Shown: positions 1-7,413 of the stretch, one piece after another
How the letters are laid out: every line of letters starts with the position of its first letter
How positions within the stretch are numbered: the first letter of the stretch is position 1
Assembly (NCBI GenBank): GCA_010029945.1
Contig: RGQW01000029.1
Span: 1-12,972, forward strand
Source: Actinomycetota bacterium
GTDB lineage: Bacteria > Actinomycetota > Actinomycetes > S36-B12
Direction: 5' to 3'
Length of the DNA: 12,972 nucleotides
Notes under the pieces: model-generated
Databases searched by the model: none
Told to the model about the DNA's origin: nothing
What the model saw: only the letters and a program-made list of their open reading frames with translations
Translations under genes and position numbers: made by a program

Positions 1-19
1 AGCACTGCGCCTGAAGACG

Positions 20-604
20 ATGTCTCGATCGGGCGAACCAGAGACAAACCGAGACCTCGATGATCCGGCGGCCTACCCGCCAGCGAGTGCAGATGATCTT
101 CTGCCGGCGCCGCCACTGCCCGTCGCCTCAAGCGGAGAACCGGCACCCGCCCTTGCGGTGATGTCCGCGCCCGCACCAGCACCGGGTCAGCCAGCCACCC
201 CCGAACGCCCCCGACGGTCGTCACGCACCGAGAAGCCCTCGAGTGGATCACTGACCGGTCTTGGGGTTTACGCGGTCACCATCGGCGTCACGGTGATTCT
301 CGCCTTCGGCGAGACGATGTTCTTCGGTGGCGAGTTGGGGCTCATCACCGGCATCGGCCTCGTCGTGGTCTCGATCGTCGCCGCGTTCGTCGTTCGCACA
401 CGCGACGGCCTCCACGCGATCTTCGCTCCGCCCATCGCCTTCCTCGTTGCGGCGCTCACCGCGGGCCAAATGGGGGTAACGGCGACCGACACGTCCAGTC
501 GCGCGGTTGTGGTGTTCTTCTTGCTGGGAAACAACTGGCCGTGGATTATCGGAGCGACCGCGGCTTCGCTCGTGATCGTCGCCCTACGACGACGCGTTGG
601 CTGA
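20..604 (+). CDS. DUF6542 domain membrane protein
   Basis: This is a 194-residue protein with two parts. Residues 1-75 form a charged and then Pro/Ala-rich, probably disordered cytoplasmic region (several APAP runs). Residues about 80-190 form four hydrophobic segments (roughly 82-98, 107-125, 133-150, 162-188) ending in a basic RRR tail. This layout and the position beside ispH match the actinobacterial DUF6542 family, which has no known function. The reading frame stays open to the left edge of the window and no convincing Shine-Dalgarno or -10 box lies in the 19 bases before the ATG at 20, so the true start could lie outside the window. Its last 21 bases overlap the 3' end of ispH on the opposite strand. 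Coding is clear from the membrane pattern; the family name is recalled, not searched. Confidence 0.72.
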   Translation: MSRSGEPETNRDLDDPAAYPPASADDLLPAPPLPVASSGEPAPALAVMSAPAPAPGQPATPERPRRSSRTEKPSSGSLTGLGVYAVTIGVTVILAFGETMFFGGELGLITGIGLVVVSIVAAFVVRTRDGLHAIFAPPIAFLVAALTAGQMGVTATDTSSRAVVVFFLLGNNWPWIIGATAASLVIVALRRRVG

Positions 605-1576
605 AGCCTCCGCTGACGCGGCCTTCAGGTCACGGCGCAGTTCGGGGGGAAGAGCGAAGACCAGCGTCTCCTCCGCGGTCGTGACTTCTTCGACCGTTCC
701 GAAGCCGAGGTCCTTCAGCGAATCGAGCACGTCATTGACAAGAACGTCTGGTACGGACGCACCGCTGGTCACCCCGACGGTCGTCGCACCGTCGAACCAC
801 GTCGGGTCGATCTCGTGGGCGGAGTCCACACGGTAGGAACTGCCCGCCCCGGCTTCGAGAGCTACCTCAACGAGCCGAACGGAGTTGGACGAGTTTCCTG
901 AGCCCACGACGATCACTACATCGCTGTCTCGAGCGATCTCTTTCACCGCCACCTGACGGTTCTGTGTGGCGTAGCAGATGTCGTCGCTGGGAGGGCTCAT
1001 CAGATTCGGGAACCGCCCCTGCAGGGTGTTCACCGTCTGCATGGTCTCGTCGACCGACAACGTGGTCTGCGACAGCCAGACAAGTTTGTCGGGGTTCTCC
1101 ACTTCCAGATTCGCTGCCGACGCGGGGTCTTCCACAAGGGTGATCGCCTCCGGCGCCTCGCCCATGGTGCCGACTACTTCTTCGTGTCCGTCGTGACCAA
1201 TCAGGATGATGTCGTAGCCCTCAGCGGCGAAACGTTTGGCCTCGGAGTGCACCTTGGTCACCAGTGGACATGTCGCGTCGATGGTCTTCAGTTGTCGATC
1301 GGCTGCCTGCGTGTGCACCTCGGGTGCAACACCGTGGGCCGAGAAAACCACCGTGGACCCCTCGGGAACCTCCTCGACTTCGTCGACAAAGATCGCGCCC
1401 CGCTTCTCCAGGGTCTCCACGACGTGCTTGTTGTGCACGATCTGCTTGCGGACGTAGACGGGAGCACCGTAAAGATCCAGGGCCTTTTCCACGGTGACGA
1501 CGGCACGATCGACTCCCGCGCAGTAGCCCCGGGGCGCAGCCAGCAGGATTTTGCGCTGTCCGTCGGTCGTCGTCAT
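584..1576 (-). CDS. ispH: 4-hydroxy-3-methylbut-2-enyl diphosphate reductase
   Basis: IspH (LytB) is the cytoplasmic Fe-S enzyme that reduces HMBPP to IPP and DMAPP, the last step of the MEP pathway. The 330-residue product has the three cluster-binding cysteines in family contexts: C19 in GYCAGVDRA, C103 in DATCPLV and C201 in DDICYATQNRQ. It also has substrate-pocket residues H48, H81 and H131, the catalytic glutamate E133 in GHDGHEEVVGTMGE, and the SGNSSNS motif. The frame is open upstream to an ATG at 1666, but the residues added are Arg-rich and unlike the family. The ATG at 1576 lies exactly 6 nt after a TACGAT -10 box, so I chose it and infer a leaderless mRNA. It diverges from xseA and overlaps the convergent DUF6542 gene by 21 bp at its end. 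Confidence 0.96.
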   Translation of the reverse strand: MTTTDGQRKILLAAPRGYCAGVDRAVVTVEKALDLYGAPVYVRKQIVHNKHVVETLEKRGAIFVDEVEEVPEGSTVVFSAHGVAPEVHTQAADRQLKTIDATCPLVTKVHSEAKRFAAEGYDIILIGHDGHEEVVGTMGEAPEAITLVEDPASAANLEVENPDKLVWLSQTTLSVDETMQTVNTLQGRFPNLMSPPSDDICYATQNRQVAVKEIARDSDVVIVVGSGNSSNSVRLVEVALEAGAGSSYRVDSAHEIDPTWFDGATTVGVTSGASVPDVLVNDVLDSLKDLGFGTVEEVTTAEETLVFALPPELRRDLKAASAEASANASS

Positions 1577-1582
1577 GTCTCC

Positions 1583-1588
1583 ATCGTA
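1583..1588 (-). promoter_or_regulatory. -10 box of ispH (leaderless)
   Basis: On the minus strand the sequence reads TACGAT, then GGAGAC, then the ispH ATG. The box fits TAnnnT, and transcription starting about 7 nt downstream would begin at the A of the ATG. The GGAG between box and start looks like a Shine-Dalgarno but sits only 2 nt from the ATG. No clear -35 element is visible. Confidence 0.55.
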
Positions 1589-1657
1589 GGTCCCCGCGGT
1601 GATGACCGCCCGATCGCACGACAGGCGGCGTTCGCGCACTCCACGACGTCCACCTCC

Positions 1658-1663
1658 TACCCT
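1658..1663 (+). promoter_or_regulatory. -10 box of xseA (leaderless)
   Basis: TACCCT is followed by 6 nt (catgcc) and the xseA ATG at 1670. No Shine-Dalgarno precedes the start, and the spacing matches the other leaderless candidates in the window. An out-of-frame ATG at 1665 would lie upstream of the predicted transcript start and so would not interfere. Confidence 0.55.
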
Positions 1664-1669
1664 CATGCC

Positions 1670-2821
1670 ATGGCGTTGGAGACGGGCCCAGACTCCCCTG
1701 TTCCCGTTCGCACGGTGTCACAGATGCTCAGCGACTGGATAGGAAAGCTGGGCGCCATCTGGGTCGAAGGCGAGGTGGCCGACTTCCGTCCCCGCGCGCA
1801 GGCGCGGATGCAGTTCTTGACCCTGCGAGACATCGAAGCCAACGCCTCGCTCACGGTCGTCGCCGATTCCGAGCTCGTCGGCCGACTCGACCCACCACTG
1901 GAGCCCGGAGCGCGCATCGTGGTCTGGGCTCGGCCGGAATTCTGGGCTGGTCGCGGCAGTCTGCAGTTGCGTGCCCGATCCATCCGCTCCGTCGGTATCG
2001 GAGAACTCCTCGCCCGCCTCGCCCAACTCCAAGCAACCCTGGCCGCCGAGGGGCTGTTCGCCCCCGAACGCAAGAAGCCACTTCCGTTCCTCCCGGGTCG
2101 TGTCGGTCTGATCTGCGGCCGCAACAGCGACGCCGAGCACGATGTCGTGGTCAACGCGCGGGATCGCTGGCCCGCCACAGACTTCGAGATTCGCGAGGTC
2201 GCCGTGCAAGGGGTAAACGCGGTGCGGGAGGTGACTCAGGCTCTTCAGGAACTCGATTCGCGCGCAGACATCGACGTCATCGTGATCACCCGCGGTGGCG
2301 GGAGCGTCGAGGATCTTCTGCCCTTCAGTAACGAAGCTCTCGTTCGGGCGGTAGCCGAAGCAACAACACCGATCGTCAGCGCCATCGGCCACGAACAGGA
2401 CTCACCGATCCTCGATCACGTTGCCGACTACCGAGCATCGACCCCGACCGATGCGGGCAAGAGGATCGTTCCTTCCCTCGCTGAACAGCGCGCCATCGTG
2501 GACAAGCTCCACCAGCAGGGCCGAATGATCATTCGCCGCCGGCTCGAGCAGGAATCCCACGTCATCGTCGACGCTCGCACTCGAACACGACGCACTCTCC
2601 TCCATCGCATCGAATCGTGGACGAGCGACATTTCACACTTGCGCGCACGCGCTCGCAGCCTGTCTCCCGCAGCAACGCTCGATCGCGGCTACGCCGTCGT
2701 TCAAGGCACGGACGGATCCGTCGTGCGTGATGCGAGCGAAACGACCGCGGGCGATCTCGTCACCATCACCGTTCAACATGGCGCATTTCACGCCAGCGTT
2801 ACCGAGGAGGCCGCACCGTGA
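1670..2821 (+). CDS. xseA: Exodeoxyribonuclease VII large subunit
   Basis: This is the large, catalytic subunit of exonuclease VII, which degrades single-stranded DNA from both ends into short oligonucleotides in repair. The 383-residue protein begins with an OB-fold DNA-binding domain (about residues 13-108) and continues into the catalytic domain (about 120-270). That domain holds TRGGGSVEDL (207-216) and GHEQD (240-244, with H241 and D244), and D158 sits where the E. coli catalytic aspartate is expected. The C-terminal helical region is shorter than in the 456-residue E. coli enzyme, as is usual in actinobacteria. The open frame extends leftwards to 1184, but that part is antisense to ispH; the family homology and the TACCCT box support the ATG at 1670. 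Its TGA stop overlaps the xseB GTG by 4 bases, so the two subunits are translationally coupled. Confidence 0.95.
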   Translation: MALETGPDSPVPVRTVSQMLSDWIGKLGAIWVEGEVADFRPRAQARMQFLTLRDIEANASLTVVADSELVGRLDPPLEPGARIVVWARPEFWAGRGSLQLRARSIRSVGIGELLARLAQLQATLAAEGLFAPERKKPLPFLPGRVGLICGRNSDAEHDVVVNARDRWPATDFEIREVAVQGVNAVREVTQALQELDSRADIDVIVITRGGGSVEDLLPFSNEALVRAVAEATTPIVSAIGHEQDSPILDHVADYRASTPTDAGKRIVPSLAEQRAIVDKLHQQGRMIIRRRLEQESHVIVDARTRTRRTLLHRIESWTSDISHLRARARSLSPAATLDRGYAVVQGTDGSVVRDASETTAGDLVTITVQHGAFHASVTEEAAP

Positions 2822-3063
2822 GCGAACCAACATTCGAAGAAGCCCGCGAAGAACTGGCGGAGATCGTTGCGAAACTCGAGGCCGGGGGGCTCACTTTGGA
2901 AGAGTCGCTGGCTTTGTGGAATCGCGGTGAAGAAGTGGCTCGGGTGTGCACGGAATGGCTCGACAAGGCGCAAGCGGTGCTCGATGCCGCCGCCGAGGAC
3001 GGCGACGATGCAGATGCCGATGCCGACGCCGCACCCGGGGCCGACGATTCGATGCAGGATTAA
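2818..3063 (+). CDS. xseB: Exodeoxyribonuclease VII small subunit
   Basis: This is the 81-residue small subunit, several copies of which bind the helical arm of XseA in the exonuclease VII complex. The family core is visible at residues 4-57: FEEAREELAEIV, then KLEAGGLTLEESLALWNRGEEV, a helical hairpin with the conserved LEaG.LtLeeSl..ye.G pattern. The GTG start overlaps the xseA stop (GTGA), which fixes the start and the operon. The last 24 residues or so form an acidic low-complexity tail built from Asp-Ala repeats and lie outside the conserved core. The stop is only 9 bp from the stop of the convergent DUF4245 gene, leaving no room for a separate terminator. Confidence 0.93.
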   Translation: MSEPTFEEAREELAEIVAKLEAGGLTLEESLALWNRGEEVARVCTEWLDKAQAVLDAAAEDGDDADADADAAPGADDSMQD

Positions 3064-3072
3064 ACGCGCGCG

Positions 3073-3645
3073 CTACGGGAGCACCAGGTTGCGGGCGGCG
3101 TCCCCCACCTGACCCCAACTGCCGGTTCCGCTGATCACCGTCGTCGATCCGTCGTTGGTGCGCACCAGTGAGCGACGGCCGTCGTCGCCTGGACCTTCGA
3201 GTGGCACCCAGCCCTCCGCGGTGAGCGACTGCACCAGCGCGGGCAGGTCGGAGAAGTCCTCCAGCGCCACACCCTCGGACGTCTGCTCCTCGAGGTACAG
3301 ATCACCCTCAGCGGACGATTGCGACAACTGCAGGTACTCGCCCTCGTCAGTCACGTACCCGACATGCCAGACGATCTCACCGTCTGAGGCAGGAGTCGAC
3401 TCCCACCGAACGCTCGTGGGTTGCGCATCGACGTCCACAACGAGCACCGGGAAGGACGCCTGACCACTAGCGAGCGTCACGAGCGGCTCAAGCGTGACCG
3501 CTTTGACCGCGGCTGGCTGTGGGCGCCAGGTCACGAGCAGGATGGCTCCGACCACGGCGAGCACCACCACCATGGAGCGGAGCATGTCGCCGACGCTTTC
3601 CTTCAAGCCGCGATTGCGGCGCCCGGTCGGCTCGGGAATGCTCAT
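3073..3645 (-). CDS. DUF4245 single-pass membrane protein
   Basis: This 190-residue protein has a basic cytoplasmic start, one hydrophobic segment at about residues 23-40 that could be a membrane anchor or uncleaved signal, and a soluble outer domain. The outer domain includes a WHVGYVT motif and ends in SGTGSWGQVGDAA, the pattern I recall for DUF4245, an actinobacterial family of unknown function. Members commonly sit beside glpX and the xse genes, as here. There is no lipobox cysteine. The ATG at 3645 has no Shine-Dalgarno. The hexamer CATGAT ends 6 nt before it, a weak version of the -10 spacing seen elsewhere in the window. It is divergent from glpX (113-bp gap). Coding is well supported; the role is unknown. 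Confidence 0.8.
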   Translation of the reverse strand: MSIPEPTGRRNRGLKESVGDMLRSMVVVLAVVGAILLVTWRPQPAAVKAVTLEPLVTLASGQASFPVLVVDVDAQPTSVRWESTPASDGEIVWHVGYVTDEGEYLQLSQSSAEGDLYLEEQTSEGVALEDFSDLPALVQSLTAEGWVPLEGPGDDGRRSLVRTNDGSTTVISGTGSWGQVGDAARNLVLP

Positions 3646-3746
3646 TTAGTCATCATGCGGCATTTCGGCGCTTCCCGCGACAGAGGCGCCGGTGGGCAGC
3701 AGGGGTGGCTGGCCCGGATGACTAGCACCCGCCCAACGCGGCTCAC

Positions 3747-3752
3747 TACGCT
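3747..3752 (+). promoter_or_regulatory. -10 box of glpX (leaderless)
   Basis: TACGCT is followed by gaacga and the ATG at 3759, a spacing of 6 nt that puts the predicted transcript start at the start codon. No Shine-Dalgarno is present. The box is identical in sequence and spacing to that of the fumarase gene downstream. No recognisable -35 element is present. Confidence 0.6.
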
Positions 3753-3758
3753 GAACGA

Positions 3759-4769
3759 ATGAACGAGCGAGCCCCTGAGGCGCCAGATCGCAACCTGGCC
3801 CTCGAGCTCGTCCGGGTCACCGAAGCCGCCGCCATGACCGCGGCCCGTTGGGTTGGCCGTGGAGACAAGAACGGCGCCGATGGTGCCGCAGTGAACGCGA
3901 TGCGAACACTGGTCAGCAGTGTGTCGATGGACGGGGTCGTGGTCATCGGTGAGGGCGAAAAGGACGCTGCTCCGATGTTGTTCAACGGAGAGCGCGTCGG
4001 AGATGGCAGCGGTGCAGAAGTCGATGTCGCAGTCGACCCCATCGACGGCACCACTCTCGCGGCAAAAGGGATGCCCAACGCTATCTCCGTCATCGCGGTC
4101 GCCGAGCGCGGTGCGATGTTCGATCCCAGCGCGGTCTTCTATATGCAAAAGCTTGTCGTCGGGCCCGACTGTGTTGACGCGATCGACATCACTGCTCCGA
4201 TTGAGTGGAACCTGCAACAGATCGCCCGAGCGAAAGGTGAGCGGGTTGCCGATCTGACCGTGTGCATTCTCGACCGACCTCGCCACGACTCGCTCGTCAA
4301 CGATGTTCGAGCGTCCGGCGCGCGCATCAAGTTCATCGTGGACGGAGACGTTGCCGGCGCCGTCATGGCGGCTCGGGAGGGAACGGGTGTCGACGTGCTC
4401 GCTGGCATCGGGGGAACTCCCGAGGGGATCATCGCGGCCTGCGCGATGAGTTGTCTCGGAGGAAGCATTCAGGGTCGCCTGTGGCCCCGCGACGAGGCTG
4501 AGCGACGCGCAGCCCTCGAGGCCGGCCATGATCTGGATCGGGTGCTCACGACGGCCGATCTGGTCTCTGGAGAGAACATCTTCTTCTGCGCAACCGGCAT
4601 CACGGACGGGGAGATCATGGAGGGGGTTCGGTATACGCGCGATGGACCCACGACGCATTCGATCGTCATGCGCAGCAAGAGCGGCACCATTCGTGACGTC
4701 CGAAGTGAGCACCGCCTTGCGAAGTTGTCGACGTACGCCGCCGTGGATTTCGGCGGTCGTGGTGACTGA
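3759..4769 (+). CDS. glpX: Fructose-1,6-bisphosphatase class II
   Basis: The enzyme hydrolyses fructose 1,6-bisphosphate to fructose 6-phosphate in gluconeogenesis. In many actinobacteria GlpX is the main or only such phosphatase. The 336-residue length equals that of E. coli GlpX. Family motifs are present in order: GEGEKDAAPML (64-74) for metal binding, VDPIDGTTLAAKG from residue 92 (the inositol-phosphatase-like metal and phosphate site), IVDGDVAGA, and GGTPEGIIAACAMSCLGG. Metal-dependent, lithium-sensitive catalysis is the family rule. The start is fixed by the TACGCT box 6 nt upstream and by family length. It diverges from DUF4245 and lies 62 bp before the fumarase gene on the same strand. 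Confidence 0.96.
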   Translation: MNERAPEAPDRNLALELVRVTEAAAMTAARWVGRGDKNGADGAAVNAMRTLVSSVSMDGVVVIGEGEKDAAPMLFNGERVGDGSGAEVDVAVDPIDGTTLAAKGMPNAISVIAVAERGAMFDPSAVFYMQKLVVGPDCVDAIDITAPIEWNLQQIARAKGERVADLTVCILDRPRHDSLVNDVRASGARIKFIVDGDVAGAVMAAREGTGVDVLAGIGGTPEGIIAACAMSCLGGSIQGRLWPRDEAERRAALEAGHDLDRVLTTADLVSGENIFFCATGITDGEIMEGVRYTRDGPTTHSIVMRSKSGTIRDVRSEHRLAKLSTYAAVDFGGRGD

Positions 4770-4819
4770 CGCCACCCGATCGGCTCACTGATGGGCCTCC
4801 ACCCACGCGTCCACGGGCT

Positions 4820-4825
4820 TACGCT
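4820..4825 (+). promoter_or_regulatory. -10 box of fumarase gene (leaderless)
   Basis: TACGCT is followed by ggcgtc and the GTG start at 4832, again with 6-nt spacing and no Shine-Dalgarno. It suggests that fum has its own transcript in addition to any read-through from glpX. Confidence 0.6.
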
Positions 4826-4831
4826 GGCGTC

Positions 4832-6511
4832 GTGACGGATTTCTCCTACACCGATCTGCTGCCCCGGGAGTCCGGCGGCAGCGAAACCCCTTATCGGCTT
4901 GTCACCACCGAGGGAATCAATGTCGTTGACGCCGGCGGGCGCTCATTTCTCTCCATCGAACCCGAAGTCCTTCGACTGCTGACCTACGAGGCGTTCCACG
5001 ACATCTCGCACCTGCTTCGCCCCGATCACCTGGCACAGCTGGCCTCCATCCTTGATGACCCCGAAGCCAGCCCCAACGATCGCTTCGTCGCTCTCGATTT
5101 GCTGAAGAACGCCAACATCTCCGCCGGCGGGGTTTTGCCGATGTGCCAAGACACCGGCACCGCGATCGTCATGGGTAAGCGCGGTCAGAACGTCTGGACC
5201 ACCGGTCAAGACGAGGAGCACATCAGTCGTGGCGTCTTCGACGCGTACCGAAATCTCAACCTGAGGTACTCACAACTCTCACCGCTGAGCATGTGGAAGG
5301 AGCACAACACCGGTAGCAACCTTCCCGCGCAGATCGAGATTTATGCGGACACGCACGCCGGGCACGAGAACACGTACGAGTTTCTGTTCATCGCCAAGGG
5401 CGGTGGCAGCGCCAACAAGAGCTTCCTGTTCCAGGAAACGACCGCGCTCTTGAAACCGGAGACCTTCGCGGCCTTTCTCGACGAAAAACTCCGCCTGATC
5501 GGTACCGCAGCCTGCCCGCCGTACCACCTGGCGATCGTGGTCGGCGGCACCAGTGCCGAGCACACGCTCAAAACAGCCAAGTTGGCCAGTGCGCACTACC
5601 TCGACGATTTGCCCATCCACGGAACCGACGCCGGACACGGCTACCGCGACCTCGCCATGGAAGCCGACGTCCTGCACATGACGCAGCAGTTCGGCATCGG
5701 GGCTCAATTCGGGGGAAAGTACTTCTGCCACGACGTTCGAGTCATCCGACTGCCGCGGCACGGAGCGTCATGTCCTGTCGGTATTGCGGTGTCCTGCTCG
5801 GCGGATCGTCAAGCACTCGCAAAGATCACACCGGAAGGCGTGTTTCTGGAGCAACTCGAACCGGACCCCGCGAGATTCCTCCCCGAAATCACCGACGATC
5901 ACTTGGAGGACGACGACGTCGTCCGTTTGGATCTCACCGAACCGATGGATCGCATTCGCGCGACCTTGTCGACACTGCCGGTGAAGACACGGGTGTCACT
6001 CACCGGTCCCCTCGTCGTCGCCCGCGATCTCGCGCACGCTCGAATCAAGGAGATGTTGGATCGCGGGGAGCCGCTACCTGACTACCTCAAGGACCACGCG
6101 GTGTATTACGCCGGCCCGGCGAAGACGCCCGAGGGGTATGCGTCGGGCTCTTTCGGCCCGACAACGGCCGGCCGGATGGATTCATACGTCGATCAATTCC
6201 AGAAAGCTGGCGGTTCCTTCGTCATGCTGGCGAAAGGAAACCGTAGCCCTGCGGTGACCACCGCGTGCAACGAGAACGGGGGCTTCTACCTCGGTTCTAT
6301 CGGCGGCCCCGCGGCCCGTCTCGCCCAGGACAACATCACCAAGGTCGAGGTGCTCGATTTTCCCGAGTTGGGCATGGAGGCCGTGTGGCGCATCGAGGTT
6401 GTCGACTTTCCCGCGTTCGTCGTGGTGGACGACAAAGGGAACGACTTCTTCGCCGAGACACTTCGGCCGATAGCCACATCTATCCCAGTGGGGCCGCCGG
6501 GTAGCCGCTAG
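4832..6511 (+). CDS. fum: Fumarate hydratase, class I (Fe-S)
   Basis: This is a single-chain class I fumarase that interconverts fumarate and malate in the TCA cycle using an oxygen-sensitive [4Fe-4S] cluster. At 559 residues it is close to E. coli FumA/FumB (548). Cluster ligands are in place: C105 in PMCQDTGT, C228 in TAACPPYHLAIVVGG and C322 in GIAVSCSADR, with the 94-residue spacing between the last two that is typical of the family. The N-terminal alpha domain runs to about residue 330. The C-terminal beta domain has SLTGPLVVARD..HARI and YYAGPAKTPEG, then GRMDSYVDQF. The GTG start is supported by the TACGCT box 6 nt upstream. It ends 57 bp before the stop of the convergent secreted-hydrolase gene, with no obvious terminator hairpin in that gap. 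Confidence 0.96.
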   Translation: MTDFSYTDLLPRESGGSETPYRLVTTEGINVVDAGGRSFLSIEPEVLRLLTYEAFHDISHLLRPDHLAQLASILDDPEASPNDRFVALDLLKNANISAGGVLPMCQDTGTAIVMGKRGQNVWTTGQDEEHISRGVFDAYRNLNLRYSQLSPLSMWKEHNTGSNLPAQIEIYADTHAGHENTYEFLFIAKGGGSANKSFLFQETTALLKPETFAAFLDEKLRLIGTAACPPYHLAIVVGGTSAEHTLKTAKLASAHYLDDLPIHGTDAGHGYRDLAMEADVLHMTQQFGIGAQFGGKYFCHDVRVIRLPRHGASCPVGIAVSCSADRQALAKITPEGVFLEQLEPDPARFLPEITDDHLEDDDVVRLDLTEPMDRIRATLSTLPVKTRVSLTGPLVVARDLAHARIKEMLDRGEPLPDYLKDHAVYYAGPAKTPEGYASGSFGPTTAGRMDSYVDQFQKAGGSFVMLAKGNRSPAVTTACNENGGFYLGSIGGPAARLAQDNITKVEVLDFPELGMEAVWRIEVVDFPAFVVVDDKGNDFFAETLRPIATSIPVGPPGSR

Positions 6512-6568
6512 TTCGATGTGTCGACAGAGCGCAGTCAGGTCGGGCGCGGTCAGCGCAACAAAACCGCG

Positions 6569-7291
6569 TCAGCAACCCCAGGCACCACCGCGCCAGTGGA
6601 AGGCGCCTTTGCCTTTACGCCAAATGGTCCAAAAGGCTCGGTCCTGCCAATAGCGGTTCCATTGCTGCGTTGGAATCTTGCGCAATCGCTTGAGAGCCTG
6701 GACGCCCGGCTTGCCCATCTCCTTGCGAACTTCCTTCATCATCATGTGCGTCGCACCGATGGCTAGCCCGCGGTTCATCTGGTACGCGCCCCGGTACACC
6801 CCGCCCGCGCTCACTGCGCGATAGGAGTTGTTGGACTCTCGGTCCATGATGCAGCGACGTCGCTCTTCCTTCTTGGGCATGAACCACTTGCCCCGGTACA
6901 GCGACGGTTCGTATCCCTTCATGTCCTGAGACTGTTTCGATCCCAGCGCGTGCCTCAAATCACCTGAGGCGTCGGCACCAACCTCGGCTTCGCCGGCCGG
7001 GGCCTGGGCGTCGGCAGCGTTCTGACCGTCGCCAGCGGGCGCACCAGGATCCTCGGACACCGGGATCGGGTTTCCATCCATGTCCACCACTGTTGCGGCC
7101 TCGACGTTCAGCGATGGATTGATCTCCTCGTCGGCGTGCACAGTCGTCGTAACCACTGCGGGCAGGAACGCCGCGACAAGGATCGTCGGGGCGGCGATCC
7201 GCATCGCACGCGCGACCGGGCGAGCAGCAAAAACTCGAGTGGCGTGAGGCGATCTGTGGCGCAATGAGAGACGCGAAGAGTGGCTGGTCAT
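6569..7291 (-). CDS. Secreted lysozyme/transglycosylase-fold protein
   Basis: This 240-residue exported protein is likely a peptidoglycan hydrolase. Residues 1-30 are basic, about 31-50 are hydrophobic, and TTTVHA before D54 is a plausible signal-peptidase site. A Pro/Ala/Glu-rich linker (about 75-115) leads to a C-terminal domain from about residue 130. That domain contains RRCIMDRESNNSYRAV, then YRGAYQMNR, and ends at WRGGAWGC. This resembles the Rpf/lysozyme-like domains of actinobacteria, in which the first Glu after the Cys is catalytic (here E152). C147 and the terminal C240 could form the enclosing disulphide. The start is uncertain: ATG 7291 is chosen, ATG 7204 gives a cleaner signal peptide, and the frame stays open to a GTG at 7411. 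No good Shine-Dalgarno or -10 box decides it. It lies 138 bp after phoH on the same strand. Confidence 0.75.
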   Translation of the reverse strand: MTSHSSRLSLRHRSPHATRVFAARPVARAMRIAAPTILVAAFLPAVVTTTVHADEEINPSLNVEAATVVDMDGNPIPVSEDPGAPAGDGQNAADAQAPAGEAEVGADASGDLRHALGSKQSQDMKGYEPSLYRGKWFMPKKEERRRCIMDRESNNSYRAVSAGGVYRGAYQMNRGLAIGATHMMMKEVRKEMGKPGVQALKRLRKIPTQQWNRYWQDRAFWTIWRKGKGAFHWRGGAWGC

Positions 7292-7413
7292 TGGTTCTAC
7301 CGTGCCTCGCGATGTCGAAATTGTCACGCGGGAACGCGCCGTCAATGTCCGACAAATAGGGCATTTCAGACGCTGCGCGGTCAATGGGAGTTCCGATGTG
7401 AAGAAAGTCACTC

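Noticed and set aside
1577..1582. GGAG before ispH as a Shine-Dalgarno
   Set aside because: It is only 2 nt from the ATG, too close to act, and fits better as the spacer of a leaderless promoter.
1577..1666. N-terminal extension of the ispH frame by 30 codons
   Set aside because: The added residues are Arg-rich and unlike the family, and they would cover the divergent promoter region.
1184..1669. N-terminal extension of the xseA frame by 162 codons
   Set aside because: This part is antisense to ispH and the XseA OB-fold begins right after the ATG at 1670, which has its own -10 box.
3642..4775. A 377-codon open frame on the minus strand opposite glpX
   Set aside because: It is antisense to a full-length GlpX with all family motifs, its product is low in hydrophobic core residues and matches nothing I know; GC-rich codon bias explains such shadows.
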